Below the pieces are notes generated by a model. That model was not told the origin of the DNA and searched no databases. It saw nothing but the letters and a program-made list of their open reading frames with translations. A program made the translations under genes and the position numbers. A stretch of DNA of 64,000 bases from Sporodiniella umbellata (Eukaryota; Mucoromycota; Mucoromycetes; Mucorales; Rhizopodaceae): positions 1 through 64,000 of the forward strand of contig JAIXMR010000019.1 in the NCBI GenBank assembly GCA_025677835.1. Reading direction: 5' to 3'. Each line of letters opens with the position of its first letter. Positions within the stretch are counted from its first letter, which is position 1. This document shows positions 1 through 13,677 of this stretch, one piece after another.

Positions 1-3000
1 TAAGAGTGGCCATGATTTCGTCTAAAGGGTTAACCATTCCGCCAGACGCTACAGGCTGATGGCTTATGTTTGCTCTAGAGGGCTCTGGCCCTTGGGTATT
101 AGTGCTGCCAGTTTCATTATTTGTATTTGTATTTTGTAGAGATGTCTGTGAATTGCTGTTTTCAGTTTTTGTTTCTTGCTCACATGACGACTGAGGTTCG
201 CTACTTTCTGTCTTCATCGTTTCAACACCCTCTCCACTATTGATAGATGGTTTTTCCTCACTTTCTTTAGTATCTTGGTTAGGCTCTTCAATAGGCTGAT
301 CCTCTTCCATATCTTCTACTTCTTGCTTCACCTCTTTGTCAAGATCCATTGATTCGCCTTGTTCTACTTCTGCGGTTTCAGCTGAGGATGTCTCTGTTTG
401 CGGAGCAGGCTCGGTTTGCTGTTGCTGAGCTGTCTCTGCTGCCATAGATGCCTGCAACATGCTGGCACGCTTCATCATATCTTCCTTAGCCGTTCTTAAT
501 TGAAAATGAAGTGCCTGAGGGAACTGTTTAGCAATACGAACCAATATGAAACGAGCGTGGCGGCTTTCCTTATGTTGCAAAGCCGTAAGTAGCTGAGGTA
601 TAAATGTAATCCAATACCAAAAGGGCCAGTCTCCTTTATATCCGTCTACAGCACGAGAAATAATACCAGTGGGGTCATCGTGAGTAAGTAGCCATAAAAT
701 ACGCAGCAGGTATTTCCGAGATTTTGCATTCTTGTATAAACCAGCAGCTTGTAGGTAACAACTGACAGCACTGTTTGCCCAGGATAAATCTTTTGGATTT
801 TCTTTGAATCGTTTGTCGTTATACTTGCCCCATTCGCCCCAAGCGCGCGGCAGCGTCAAGTCAATTTGGACAGCGTTTACGAATGCCTCGTTTGCCTCGT
901 TGTAGTGTTGCATTTTAGCCAAAAACATACCCTTTAGCGTGAAGAACTCAGCTTTTTGCTGATGAGTGAAATACATGAGGTTAGTATTGTTGATCACATC
1001 TAGTCCAGCAGACAATTCGCTTGTATTTTGATAATAGCATTTGGCTTGCTCTCGTAGTTTTAAGAAAGCTTCTTGGATTTCAATATTAGGTAGAGTATAA
1101 ATCTTTGTCAAATAGTTAATGCATACATCATATAGCTGATGTTTTCGTGCTACATGAGCAAACCGATTGATAATCCAAGCGGTTTCATGATAACCACGAT
1201 ATGCATAAGAGTGGCTACTTCCTGCATTAGCCTGACCAACTGGATGCTGAAGAAGAGGAATCAATGGCAGATAAGTGCGATTGATGGCATTAAATATATG
1301 TTGTCTCCAAGCAACAAGGTCACTCCATACATCAATATCATCCCACATATTTGGTAAGCGTTCTCTCCAAGTCGTTAAAATGCTTCTTAGCTCAGTAGAC
1401 TTCTGGTCTAGGTTTTGAGCGGTAGTACTAGATAAACTGTTAAAAATTTGACTCGCCTCAGAGAGTTCAAGGTATTGCTGAAAAGTTTGTAGTAGTGGCA
1501 AGTGACTGTGTGAAACAATAGGAGGAAGCGAATACCATTTACGAAGAGCCAGCTGAACACCCTCTTCACAAACACGATTAAATCCTGGCATTTCATCTTG
1601 ACTTGTTTGGGATTTGATAAGCGACAAAAATCCCTCAAACACTTTTAATCGAGGTAAAGAGTAATCAAATGTTTGCTGCAATGATTGCTCAAGCGATTCG
1701 CGATCAGCTGTCCAGTCTGACAATCTCCAGGCGCACTCTAAGAGCAAATTGGAGTTATTGTCTACCTTAGCCAAATCAGATAAGACATCCCACTGCTGTA
1801 ATTTTTGTGTACAATTGATCCAGTGCTCTTCCCACAGCATACACTCGGACTCAGTATGTGCAAGTATACCGCCGCGTGCTTTAATTTGAACATTTTCGTA
1901 CATGTGTTGAGCTTGTTGCCACATACCACATTGCTCACATGAGACGGTCATATTTGTTTCAGTATAAACGCTTCGTCTACGCCAAAGACCATAGAACATA
2001 TCGTCTTCATTCAATGTAGAGTAAAGTTCAGAGAGGGAATCTAGAGTGCGTTGCTGGTTTATTTGCTCCTCCTTTGTTACATCAATCAGACGGCCTGTTC
2101 TTGCTTGCTTTTGAAGGATTTCAACAGCGACATGCCAACAGTTGTGGGTTTTTCCAAGATACTTGACAAGATGGGCAGGTAACTGTACTGGAGGGTTTGC
2201 TTTGGAAGCGCCATCTAACAAAGCTTGAATTACATTAGGTCGGCGCTCTGCTTGGTTTGAGTGATAATCCTTGGAAAGCAACGAAATAAGTACTTTGGCA
2301 ATATCATGCTGCTCAGCGCTTGATAAAGCCTTCCAGCAAATAGGAAACAAATCAACCCATAGCTTGTAAGCTATGCTATCATCTAAGTACTGTAGTTGGC
2401 GAATGTCAACCAGCATCTTTTCAGACTTCTCTTGTTGCAGAGAACACAAAAATTCGCGATGCTGTTGAATAATTTCAGCTATTTTTTCAGGCGCTGAGTC
2501 TACCTCCATTTCAGATGTGTTCGATTTTTTATAACTGAATATACTGATGGGTTTGATTTTTAGCGCAAAAGGAACGCTTATTTCCGTATTGATATTAACT
2601 GCACCCAGTAGCAAATCAACAGCTTGGTGTAGCCAGAACGTGTCTGCTAGCGGCTCCCAGCTTTGAACGCCTAAAATATAGTTCAAACGGCCAAAAAGGG
2701 ACGAGTCAACGTTTTCATTGAAAATTTCCATTAATCGGAATCGAATGTTGGGATTGTTGTAGCTAGTGCCAAACAAGAATGCCTGTTCCATACGCAACGT
2801 CAGTTCGGATTTAGCAAGTGTAGGGTCGCTATAAATACGGAGGACTAGCTTTAGAAAATCTTCGGTTAATTTGCTGTCTTTTCTTGTTTCAATAACCATC
2901 ATCTTTCCCAACAGTCCAGCTTTTTCTTTCACGGTCGGCATTGTGTTACTCTCGTTAAAGACCCACTCACTAAGCATTTCAAGAATAGTATTCAATAGTT

Positions 3001-6000
3001 GAGTATCATTCGATTTTTCAATCAATTGAATGAGGCATGTTAAGAACCATCTACGATTATCTTCCAGATATTCTATACGCTTATTGAGTAAAGAGAGTCC
3101 CAATACTAAAAGAGCAACATCAGATTCTGGAGGTGACTCGGTAGGAGATTCCGGGGGAACAGTATGCTCCTTAGTCAATAGCTGAACCATGGTTGAGATA
3201 CCAGGGATATAAGGGTCAAGGTACTCCCCTTTACTACTACTTGCTGCATGAAGTAGCTTTAAAATTCCATGAAGATTGGTCATATTGCTCAGCCCATCTT
3301 GAATAGTAGAGCCAATTAGTTTCATAAACGAGGCTACTTCAGAAGGCTGCTCAATGTGAGGTTTTGTTTGATTATCTCCATCTATAGACATTGGCTCCTC
3401 TGTATCAGTGGTATCCATAAGATCTTCGTTAGTAAGTGTAGAGGATATCACTTGGGGTTTTTCAATAGGGTAACTCAGTGAAAGGTTTTTTTGGTGGAGA
3501 GCCTCCATAATGCGCACCAACACAGGGTAAAGGGCTGTTTGAATACGAGCATTTTCAGATCTAATACTTGCTTCTAACAGCCGGTGTAAACGAGCCATAT
3601 TAGAGATAAACCATTCAGCAGGACGGTAACTGATATCTGCATTCAGTATTTCTAAAGCGCTGCAAACGCTAGCCACAATAATTTCATTGGTTTCTTTGAA
3701 TATTAACGGACGTTCGAGATGGTTCAAACGGATATGTACGTCGGGCCATAATTCTGGGCTCAGTAAAGATTTGACGAGTTCGATTGTCCTTAAAACTAAT
3801 CTTTTTTGAATCATATCTGTCGATATGTAAACGCCGCACGAAAGACGCACCAAATATCCAATTACGTTCTCTCTCAAAATCACGCTTGGCGCGTATTCTT
3901 TGTCGCATTCTTGCATTGTGGCCTGAATAACTTCAGTTCTTCCATAGGCAGATTCAAGTTGCATCTTCTTAGTAGGTGAGGAAGGCTCTTCGTTGTTCGT
4001 TTCTATTTTTCGCTTCTGAGAACCTTCCCTTTCTTGTTGTTTATCTTTTTGAATAGAAACGCGCTTTTTTTCCCATTTGATGATTAGCTCAGCCAATTCA
4101 ACTGTTAATAGTTTGTGTTCAGGTGTAGCGTTTTGAAGCAAGCCTAACTTGGGTAAAGTGTTTACAATCTGTGGCAAAAAGTGCTCTCGGTATTCGAAGA
4201 AAAGGTCAGAGTGTCTAATAAGTAACTGATAGACATTGACCATTTGAGAAATACTGTGCGTATCTTCTACGACCACCTTTCGAGTTAACCTAATCCATGT
4301 CGGAACTCGCTCGTTTGACTGCATTGGTATACGCTGAGGCAATACAGGTGCTATTATATCCAATCCTTGCTTGACTAGTATACGAGCTTCAGAGGAATGG
4401 GCTCGTAATAGCGCAGCGTATATTTGAATAGTAATTTTGCTTGGTGTATCGTAAGCAGCTATGAAATGAGCAATCAAAACATAAGCAGCTTGTTTAATGG
4501 TGGCATCCTCTAACCGCAAAAAATTCCAGCCAAATTTAATAACCTCTTTTCTTCGGTCCGCTAGTAGTTGAGGAGCATACTGAACCATAGTCGCAGTGAG
4601 TTGTAGAAGTTCAATACAGAGGGAATCTTCGATATATTGGTTATCGTCAGTTGACCCCATGGTAAGGTTAGCCCAAATTTTTTGATCCAATTGCTCCATC
4701 ATAGATGCATCAAATATTTTTAGATATTCTTCATCTTTGGCAGCAAACATAGCCAACATCGCAGGATTGATGACCTGGCGAAGCAATATGATTTTAAGAT
4801 AAGAAGAAACACTCTTGTCCATAAAAAGCTGAAGAAATTTGTTCAAAAGAGATCGCTTGACAGAAGACGACGATTTTAAAGCTACATCCTCCAAGAAGAA
4901 CTTTTGTAAAAAGGAAAGATCCATGACAGATTTTTGAGCATATAGGGCTACAAGATCAAATATGAGGTCTGTTTCTTCTATATCACCGTTTTTCAAATAG
5001 TCGACAAATACTTTTGAAAGGGATAGTAATCGGCGGGCGAGTAAGCCTGCTTGCTCGTCTTCTTCTTTAAGTTGTTGCTCCAGAAGTGCCCTTTGTTGGG
5101 AACGCCAAAGTTCACGTAAACAGTTAAAAACCTCGCTCTGCTCAATTAAATAGTTCCTGTCAAAAAATGTCAGAGATTGAACAATAGTTACTCCACAATA
5201 GGGTAAAAAGCTGTTGGGGGATTCTTGCTTAAAAGTTTGCTGTACTAGCTCAGTAGATTTGCTAGCAACTTCTTCGCGGAGTCGGGAGGATGCCTCTGTG
5301 CTAAGTATGTCAACAAACAGCTGAAAGTAGCGAACATTATTTAGCTTTCCAAAAAAGTAGCCAACCGTTTCAGTAGGATAACGATTCAAGTACTTGATTA
5401 AGTTAGGCCGGAATGGACTAGAGACAGATCGCCGTAAGTATCCTTCCATTTCTAGGACTGCAGTCACTAGTTCGTCTAAGAAAACATAGGCAGCTGCAGG
5501 CAGTAAGTGGAAAATATTCAGAATGGCTACAATTATTTTGATATCATGATTCTCATTTGCAGGTTTCCCTGCTGCTTCTTGAAGAACAGTGGGTTCAGCC
5601 CACAGCTTCATATGATCTAATAGCTTTTTGCCTATTTCTACCTTGAAATAATTGGTCAGCAGCTCAAGCAGACGCGCCAGCCCTTCTAATCCAGCTACGC
5701 TTAATGTTTTGTGATTGGAAAGAGTTGTAAGAATAGGACGAAGACCTTGTTGCAACAACTCTTTGGGAAGCTTTTGAGGCTGTGATAAGACCTGCTTTAA
5801 CCCATGATGTGCTGTTTCAACCACTTCAAGTGATTTAGAGTAAAGAGACTTGAAAAATACTTGAATAATACGAGCGCGAGTATGGATTTGTCTTTGGTTT
5901 GAAAAATCAGAGCAAGCTAAAGCAGCAGAGAGCAATTTGATGCAAACGATTCGTAAATTCATTAGCGAGGCTGTGTTTTTGTATTGTGAGCTTCGACTTG

Positions 6001-9000
6001 CTAAAGCTTGGTCTTCGGCATCAGCTAAAGCTAAAGCTTCATGTAACAGACGGGTGAGCTCATCGTTAAATTCCAAAAAGGGAGGCCGAAGTGTCAGGCA
6101 GTATGTTATAGCATCAATATGGCCTATTTGCATTGCAAAAGGCAAAGCTCTTAGAGGCTTAGCAAATATAGGAGCTACTAGTCTTTCACGTACGGGCGCC
6201 AATAGCTCTGTCACTTCATTTCCAGTAAGGTCTGCCAGAAGTTGCAAAGAGGACTGTATAGTCTCACGCACCACACTATTTGAATTCGAAAGTTCGCTGA
6301 GCAAAAGAGCAATGAGATTTTGAAACTTCTGTTGAGCTTCAACTGATTCGCCGTCTTCGGGACCATTACACACTTTAAGTACATGCGAGAGTGTTTGTGT
6401 AGCCTCTTCTGTATTGATATTTGCCATTTCAGGCGCAGCATCTTTTAGCACAAAAAGCAAAGACCGAATAAAATCGAGCTCGTGCTCACGCATCCACTTG
6501 GTCCCTAAATCCAGCTGCGAAGTCATAAACGATATACCCAAGCATCCACCTCGCTTTTTGTACCACTCAGGCTTGTAACAAGAGGAGCAAAAATGAGAAG
6601 CAAAAACACGAAATATAGGTAGGTGGTCGACTTTGGTTTTCAAAACAGCTGTTGCCACATTGAAACAAGCTTGAAGAGCCTCTTCACCTCGTTTACGGAG
6701 CTGAATCTGAGAAGATGATATGGCTTCTACTATTGCTTCCACCAAAATGGTTGTATTAAGATGTTGAGCAGACAGCCTTTCATCCATCATATTGGCTAAA
6801 GGCTTTCGACCATTCTCTCTAGCTTCAATCGCTTCTCCGATATGTAACAAAACAAAGTGTCTACATATATTCAAAAAGAAATACCAAGCATCTTCAGCAA
6901 GACTTTCAATAATTGTGGCTCTCATGATCGATACAAGAATAGGTCGAAGCGCTTCCTCTTGAGCAATACGCTTGGAAACATATTTGGTATATCCATTACC
7001 AGCTAAGCGTTTGGGTCTCATACCATTAAGAAAAAGAGCGTTACCAACAACGGAGTTTCCATCGTCAGCAAGCATCTTTTCACCATTTTCTACAATGGAG
7101 AGATTGGCTGTGGCAGCAGTAACCGTTTGTGTATCGTCATCGGGGCGATCCATGAACTGTTCTTTAACTCTGTGATAAAGTGACTCAGTTAGATCGTCAG
7201 GACCGTTATCAAGCTCAAGCATAAGAATTAAATGGGACTTCAAAAAACTGAAAGCATGATTCCTATAGGCTATGTCAGCATTCGGCGATTTGAGGGTATT
7301 GATTGCAATTTCTAAGCACTTGTCCAAAGAAAGTGTGTGTGGTGTCAAATCGTGATCAAAGAAAATTTCAACAGTTGCGCCATTTTCTATACGTGCATTG
7401 AATCCAAGTTTAGGAGGACTCTTAAGCATTCGACGGTTGCGACCTCCTAATTTACCAAGAATGCGCATAGCAGCATGACTGTGTTGTTGATTGTAAGGAA
7501 GCGGCTTTAGGTGTTTCCAAAGAGCATCCATGAGTTCTGTCATTACAGGAGCCATGATATGGTCCAAGAATTCAGGGTTCAAATTGTCATTGCACAACTC
7601 CATAGTACGTAAACCTTGGGAAACAAGGTCTTGATCTGCTTGCAAAGCCGTTACCAAAGGTCGCATCAAAAAAGGTAGATAAGGTAGTAGGGTGCTTAAA
7701 CGAACAGGTACAGCCAAACAAAGCTCAACAAACAAATTTCGCATCTCAGTCTTGTGTGCAAGCGATATCAGCGCGTTGAGGTTTTCTAAGATAGACTGAA
7801 GAAGTGGCGATACCTCTTTATAAAGCATTTCAAAGCGTCCGCCACCAATACTCTTGAACAAAGACCTCAACAGCAAAAAGTAGTTTGCAGGCTCTTTGGC
7901 TTTGGATGCCAATTTAAAACAGGACATAACCAAGTTTGCCAGGTAGGGTTGCAGGATAGTTTCATTAGAATCTGGGAATACATTGACAGCCATAAATGTT
8001 AAACGAAAAAGGTAGAGCATTACTGCAGAGTAATGGAGGTTCCCTTCTCCCAATTCTTGAATCTTGTCAACCAAAAATTTAAGAAGAATTCCAGCAAAGC
8101 CTTGAGTAGTTACTTCATTGACTAGGAAAAACTGAGACAAGTGAAGCAGGGAAGGATTGATCAGCATTCGTTCAAAAAAGAAGTCAATCTGAGAAGCAAA
8201 TAGCTCTTGGAAAACAGCAGGCTCCAAAATAGTAAATACAATTGGAAAGGTGTCTAGAACCTCTTTCTCTCCGTTTTGTTGAATTGATAGTTTAAGGCAA
8301 CTCTCAATGGAGCCGATGGTCCAATTGTCTTTAGTGCTTTCTTCTTCAGGAGGAGTATAATCAGGCAAAGATCCGTCTGCTGCGTAATTATCTACATTGT
8401 AAAATTCAAAACAGCGTAGCCCTTCCCTGAATAGTCGCACAAACAACTGAATATCTTCATATGAAAAGTTTCTAGCAAAAGAAGAATAGCCTGGAATTTC
8501 TTGGTCTATAGGTGGAGGCGGATTACAATGTCGAAGTCCAATAAATAAAGGCTTTAGTCCAACAGCTAAATTTTTGAAAAGAAACCGGCCGTCTTTAATT
8601 CCATCTTGGGCAGCTTCCGGAATATAAACACCATTATGAATTGATCTGGCTTTATCAAAATCAAAGTCATCGCTCTGATCCATAACGTCATCAGAATTTT
8701 TCTTTTTTTTATACTGCTTTACGCATGTATTAAACTGGATGTTAAGTGCTTCAAATTTGCTGGAAAACGCATCTAAAATACGCATCAACAATGCTCTTCC
8801 CTCTACTTTATCCTCAATCTTCATAATGCAGTCAATCAGATTTAGCAAAAGCTTTCCACACATAGTTTGAATACTCGGTGCTAGTGTTGGATCATGCAAG
8901 TTGCGTGAATAGATGTAAATTGTGCGAGAAATTTGTGAGGGTGTGAGCTCAGCTCGGATATGATGTACTAAATCTGCAAGCATACTATACGCCAAAGGTC

Positions 9001-10353
9001 TAACTTTAATGTTAGACTCGTCTACCTTACGTATATATGAGTATAGAGAAAAATTACCTTAAAGTATCATGGGCCGTCACTCCTGTTCCGATTAGTACAC
9101 TTTCATTTAACAATAAGTCGATTTTGGGTACAAATGCAGTTCTAAAATCTGTTGAAAGGATATGCCGAGTAGCTACAAGTAGCTCTTTTCGCGTTGCAGA
9201 CGATTCCGGTGGACATTCTCTAAGTAAACGAAGTACGAATTCTGGAATTTGGTTATGATAAGGTCGTAAAAGGTTGGTGTAACTTCGCAGGATGTAAGCT
9301 AAAAATGACATTGTTTTCACTTGAGCTACAATAAATTCGTTATAGAGACTTTTTTGTCTAATGACTGGGCTGACACCAATAAAAATTTCCCCTCTTGCCG
9401 CAGCCGCATTAGAAGCTTCCATTTGAGGAGTAGCTTGTAAACACAGAGTCTATATTGAACGACTTAATGGATGAAACCACACACATAGCTTTACCTGAAA
9501 TATGAGAGGAACAAATTTCATGATATTGTCAGACGCGGATCTCCTGTAAGATTGAAAAAGCAGCACAACGATTATAGGGCATTCTGTAAGCACTTTAAAA
9601 CTAAACATACTCTTTGGTAGTATTTTCGATGGCGCATCAGGGATATCTGCTGCAGGCGACATAGGTCTTGGAGAAGCAACAGGCTGAGGCTATACAAAAA
9701 AAAAAGGTTGGTATACAGGTACTAAGCTCATAAGCTTGTGATTTACAGCTGCTATTTGATCGGGGTTATCAAAGGCCTCTCTAACTGTTGCCTCCATGTT
9801 TTGAAAAATTTCCTGTACAATATCCAAAAATGGCTGCACTTGGTCTTCTAAAACATGGCGAAACGAGCGATGTAAATCGATAATAATTTTGACACAAACA
9901 ACTGCGTTTTCTTCATTTTCTACTCGTAGTATCTTCATCAACGTTCGACATAATTCTGGAACATATTCTTTCAGCGCCTCTGTTTGTGGTAGTCGATATA
10001 TTATTTCTAAAATGATGTTTCTCAATTTCTGTAGTGATTTTTTTGGATTTTGTGAGCACGAGCTAATTATGAAAGAACAAGCTATTACGATTTTACCTGT
10101 TCGGGTGCAGTGCTAATAAATACAGGTGGCTCATTTTGCAAAATGTCGAGAAAAAGCGATAATAAGGTCGACAAAAATTTGGGATATTCTGAAGTCTGAA
10201 ACACTTCTACTTGATCTCGAAGCTCATTGGCAATTGTAACTTTTAAGCCGATAGCTATTTTCAAAAGAGTGGTTAGATCTTTTTTTAGGAAGGTCATTAG
10301 ATACCTAGATCGGGATCACTTAGGCGGTGAGCATAAATTTGTAAGGTGGTCAT
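1..10353 (-). CDS. tra1: Tra1/TRRAP, PIKK-family pseudokinase scaffold of SAGA and NuA4 (3' end outside window)
   Basis: Tra1 is the giant HEAT/FAT scaffold that lets activators recruit the SAGA and NuA4 histone acetyltransferase complexes. Exons (minus): 10353-10305, 10254-10097, 10028-9747, 9689-9495, 9449-9058 and 8999-1 (open at the edge), giving about 3358 codons here; yeast Tra1 has about 3740. N-terminal blocks resemble TRRAP: LRNIILEIIYRLP, ENEENAVVCVKI, PIIVVLL and TLRPLAYSMLADLVHH, the last one only after removing the 58-bp intron 9000-9057. HEAT repeats fill most of the protein and the FAT region lies at about 3000-500. A Glu/Gln/Ser-rich linker (about 450-50) precedes the missing pseudokinase and FATC parts. 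The start at 10353 is chosen because exon 1 splices in phase into conserved sequence; an ATG at 10297 has an in-frame stop just upstream. I sampled rather than fully translated the 9-kb exon. Confidence 0.95.
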
Positions 10354-11275
10354 TGAAGGCGTAAATTGTATTTTGAGCTGAACGAAGCTGACTATATTGC
10401 AACCTTATAAAAATATGCTCCTCCTTGTTTCTTTTTATGAGGAGAAAAAAGAATAGATATATACAAAATATTAGTGTTAGAAGAAAAGAGGAAGAAAAAA
10501 AAGAGAAAAATAAAAGAATTGAAAAAACCGCCTATAGACTTTTTTCAGTGACACAAAAATGAAGAACCCTCTTTAAAATATTATTGGCTGTTTCGTGACA
10601 GGTATAATTGAGAACGCGTAAATAAGAGGTTAAATCGATCAAAATAAAGCAACCTGTATAGAAAAGATCCTTAAAATCAAATTCAAATATGGTTTTAAAG
10701 AGCTGATTGGAATATACTAATTATTGGTTAATTAAGTCTGTGTTTAAGCGAGACTGCATTATTTTGTAATTACTCTTCATTTGAGATTCTTCTCATTTTT
10801 TATTTGAAATATGTAATAAAATTTGCGTTCTGCTAATTTGCACTTAGACAATTGAACATCAATTTTGTGTTTACTAATATAATGAACAGTAATAAATAAA
10901 CGCTTGGTTTCTAAAAATACAACACGGCCTAGGCGTATACGCTTCATTTAGAGAAAGGTATATATATACTGTAGCTCAGCTACTATGCATGATGACAAGA
11001 AATGTTCTAAAAATAATACTTACAATAAAAATCAACGCTTTCGTAACAACTCCTGACATTGGTACAATAACAATCTACATCACAGCGACAACTTGTCTGT
11101 GTAAACACTAAGCACCAGAATTACATATGTGTGCGGTAAAGTCAAACAGCGTTTGCAGTGTATTTTTTCAAAACTAAGTATAAACGAACCGTTCCATTTA
11201 AGATAGCTGTATCTTGTGCTTTTCAATTCAAAGGCTAAAAACACTACTTTTTTTAGACTGTTTTTGAAGAATGCT
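10354..11275. other. intergenic spacer, tra1 upstream region
   Basis: AT-rich, 922 bp, between the AlkB-like stop and the tra1 start, both minus strand. It should hold the tra1 promoter and the AlkB-like 3' UTR. Only shadow ORFs are present. Confidence 0.6.
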
Positions 11276-12087
11276 TTATCTTGTTGTAGTTGTAACTGTG
11301 GATTGGCCTTGGCCATCCTCTCCTTTCAGCTTTCTTAAAGTCACACTGACTCTTGTTCCGCGCTCAATGTATTCACCATTTATCATATCAGCTGTTTTTT
11401 CTTCTATACCATGCTCCCACTTGTACCTTGCATCTCCAGATAAAGCCAAGATATCTCCCGGCCGGAGTAATATATCAAAGCGATTATCGTCTTTATCGTA
11501 GATGGTTTTTTCATAAGATTGAGATGTCTTACTAGCAGGTCTCATTGTCATAACACAGGATGACAATAAAGAGACTATCAATATTCCATCTTCGAATCTA
11601 TCGATAAAGCTTTAATGAAATACAATCAAATACAGAAGAGAATTTAGCAAACCTCAATAAATCCACATGGCTCACAATGCCTTCACCTTTGTATATCATT
11701 TCAGTAAGCTGGGTTGTTCGTATTTAGTTTACCCTTTTGATATAAATTGAGGATAGCCTGATCGAAAATAGGGTGTCTATCGAGAATTTCTTGTGAAAAT
11801 AGACTTGAGCAGAGTTCATTACAGACAGACCTAATAGGTTCAACAAAGGAAGGTAATTTTCCAAAGCACATGGCCTGATTGATGTTTTCTGAACTCGAGA
11901 AATATCCACCTTTTATGATGTCGTTAATCATGATCATTTGTTGTTCATGAGTAAGCGCCTTCTTGACGTGCTTAAGGCCTGGAATTTTTGGTATGCTTGC
12001 AACCTCAAGCTCGTCTTCGCCAAACAGATCTTTCCAATCATACTGCTGCATTGAGACAAAGCCCTCTATGCAAAGAAAAAAAAGCAC
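11276..12087 (-). CDS. AlkB-like 2-oxoglutarate/Fe(II) dioxygenase
   Basis: AlkB enzymes oxidatively demethylate nucleic acids, or proteins in some homologues. Exons: 12087-11733, 11686-11653 and 11597-11276; introns of 46 and 55 bp (237 codons with stop). The metal-binding HVD motif is on the 34-nt middle exon (GEGIVSHVDLL). Then come RFEDGI, SLLSSCVMTM, a PGDILALSGDARYKWEHGI block with the distal His, and RVSVTLR with the Arg expected to bind 2-oxoglutarate, so the active site looks complete. The start is uncertain: ATG 12087 or the internal ATG 12051 (224 aa), and a further short 5' exon is possible. The layout resembles ALKBH8-type single-domain proteins, but the substrate cannot be read from sequence. 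It is divergent from the methyltransferase at 12427. Confidence 0.85.
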
Positions 12088-12426
12088 CCTATACTTGGTT
12101 AAAAGTCCGACGAAGCATTCTTTCAGCCTCTTGATTTTGAAGCAAGTTGAAACAAATTAGATAAAGTTTTATTGTAATAACAGCTTTGTTATTTTTTGAA
12201 AGGGCTTTTATTAAAGCAGTGAACTAAAACCGATTAAATATAAATGAGCAGGGCGGCTTCATTGTTTATTAATATTTTCTAAATAATATAAATTTAATTC
12301 CTCAAGGATTTCTTTTCACTTTATCTTTCCTTTGTTACTTTACCCCTTTTTCTTTTCTCTTATTTTATCAAGACAAGTCTTGATTCTTTACAAAAAAAAC
12401 ACTCTCAAAAACCAGCACCCTAGAAT
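12088..12426. promoter_or_regulatory. probable bidirectional promoter, AlkB-like / methyltransferase
   Basis: A 339-bp spacer between divergent start codons, AT-rich with pyrimidine runs on the + strand just before 12427. No specific element was identified; the role is inferred from position. Confidence 0.45.
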
Positions 12427-13590
12427 ATGAAAACAATTGCCACAACATCCAGTAGGGTTGAACCTGACTTTCAATATTGTAGTGAATTGTTTTCTAAAGC
12501 ACTCTATACGAACGCAAATGTTCCACGCATTGTTCTCCGCCGACCGATTCGCCAAAAAATCCGATGTGGTGAATGGAACCGGATTGACCTTGAGCTAGTA
12601 ACAGAAATGGGACTACCGGTGTATAACAGAGGGGTACTTCATTTATCAGGGACATTTATCTTGAATCGCTCTGGCTGCTATGAATGTGTATCGACAGTGG
12701 ACTCGCGACCTATTTTCGTTGAAGACGGCTGGGAGGCTGAGGTGGCTCAACAAGAAGGGTTCAATGCTAATAGCCATATAGGGGGTCTAGAGTATAGAGT
12801 CCAACATCGACTTGAAAAACCTTTTTTTGTTATGCTTCAGTCGCACAACAAGAACTTGTTGCCGCTGTGTGTAGGCCCAATTGAAATAGGGCTCCAGGAG
12901 ATGTTGGAGGTAACAACGAACGAGCAGGAGAACCAACAACATAGAGTAATTCAAACCAAAAACAACAAAATGTTTCTGATCAAAGAGCAATGGGAAAAGG
13001 GAACACCGGGAAAGGTGTGGGACTCTGCACTTGTCATTTTTAATCTGTTAACGAAAAATGTAGATTTATTGGTTGGAAAGCGGATTTTGGATCTCAGTGC
13101 TGGCACCGGGTATATCGGTCTTTCGCTAGCTCAGCAATTTCAATCTTTTGATCAGAAGCAGAAGCCTTCTATTGTCTTAAGTGATACCCCTGAAGCACTA
13201 GATCTGATACGAGCCAACCAAAAGCTAAACGCAATTTCTTCTAGCAACGTAAAAATCAGGCCGCTGTTCTGGGGAAATAAAAGAGATGCAAATAACGTCC
13301 TCAAAACTCAAAAGGAAGAAGAGCTCGACATAATTATCGCCTCTGATATCATCTATCGAAGAGAAGATTTTCATAAAATCATTTTAACTTTTCAACAACT
13401 GTGCACACTACGCACAATCATTTTTATGGGCTACAAAACTCGAGGCTTAAAGAAAACTGAAGAGAAAGAGTTCTTTGACACCTGCAAAAAGTTTTTTAGT
13501 ATTCAGCTGCTGGACTGTGATCTAAAGACAGGCGTAAAACTATACAAAATCAAAAAGAGAAGTGGTCTGTGTTTGAAAAATTGGAAATAA
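12427..13590 (+). CDS. METTL21-like (Methyltransf_16) protein lysine methyltransferase
   Basis: A single exon of 387 aa. The C-terminal half has a Rossmann SAM-binding fold: motif I ILDLSAGTGYIGLSLA near residues 220-236, an acidic position after a beta strand (VLSDTPEAL), and the family motif DIIIASDIIYRRED. A Trp-rich approach segment (GTPGKVWDSALV) precedes motif I, as in METTL21/METTL22-type enzymes that methylate lysines on chaperones or elongation factors. The N-terminal 180 residues are not recognised. The lack of introns contrasts with its intron-rich neighbours. Only 87 bp, including a long T tract, separate its stop from the snf4 start on the same strand. The substrate is unknown. 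Confidence 0.82.
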   Translation: MKTIATTSSRVEPDFQYCSELFSKALYTNANVPRIVLRRPIRQKIRCGEWNRIDLELVTEMGLPVYNRGVLHLSGTFILNRSGCYECVSTVDSRPIFVEDGWEAEVAQQEGFNANSHIGGLEYRVQHRLEKPFFVMLQSHNKNLLPLCVGPIEIGLQEMLEVTTNEQENQQHRVIQTKNNKMFLIKEQWEKGTPGKVWDSALVIFNLLTKNVDLLVGKRILDLSAGTGYIGLSLAQQFQSFDQKQKPSIVLSDTPEALDLIRANQKLNAISSSNVKIRPLFWGNKRDANNVLKTQKEEELDIIIASDIIYRREDFHKIILTFQQLCTLRTIIFMGYKTRGLKKTEEKEFFDTCKKFFSIQLLDCDLKTGVKLYKIKKRSGLCLKNWK

Positions 13591-13677
13591 ATACGACATT
13601 CTAGTAAAAAGAATGCTTTTTTTTTTTTTTTTTTTTTGTCCTTTGTTTCGCTTCTTATTTTACTAGGTCCTTATATT

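Noticed and set aside
10085..10297. ATG 10297 as tra1 start
   Set aside because: An in-frame stop lies just upstream and the spliced start at 10353 joins in phase; the ATG falls inside intron 10255-10304.
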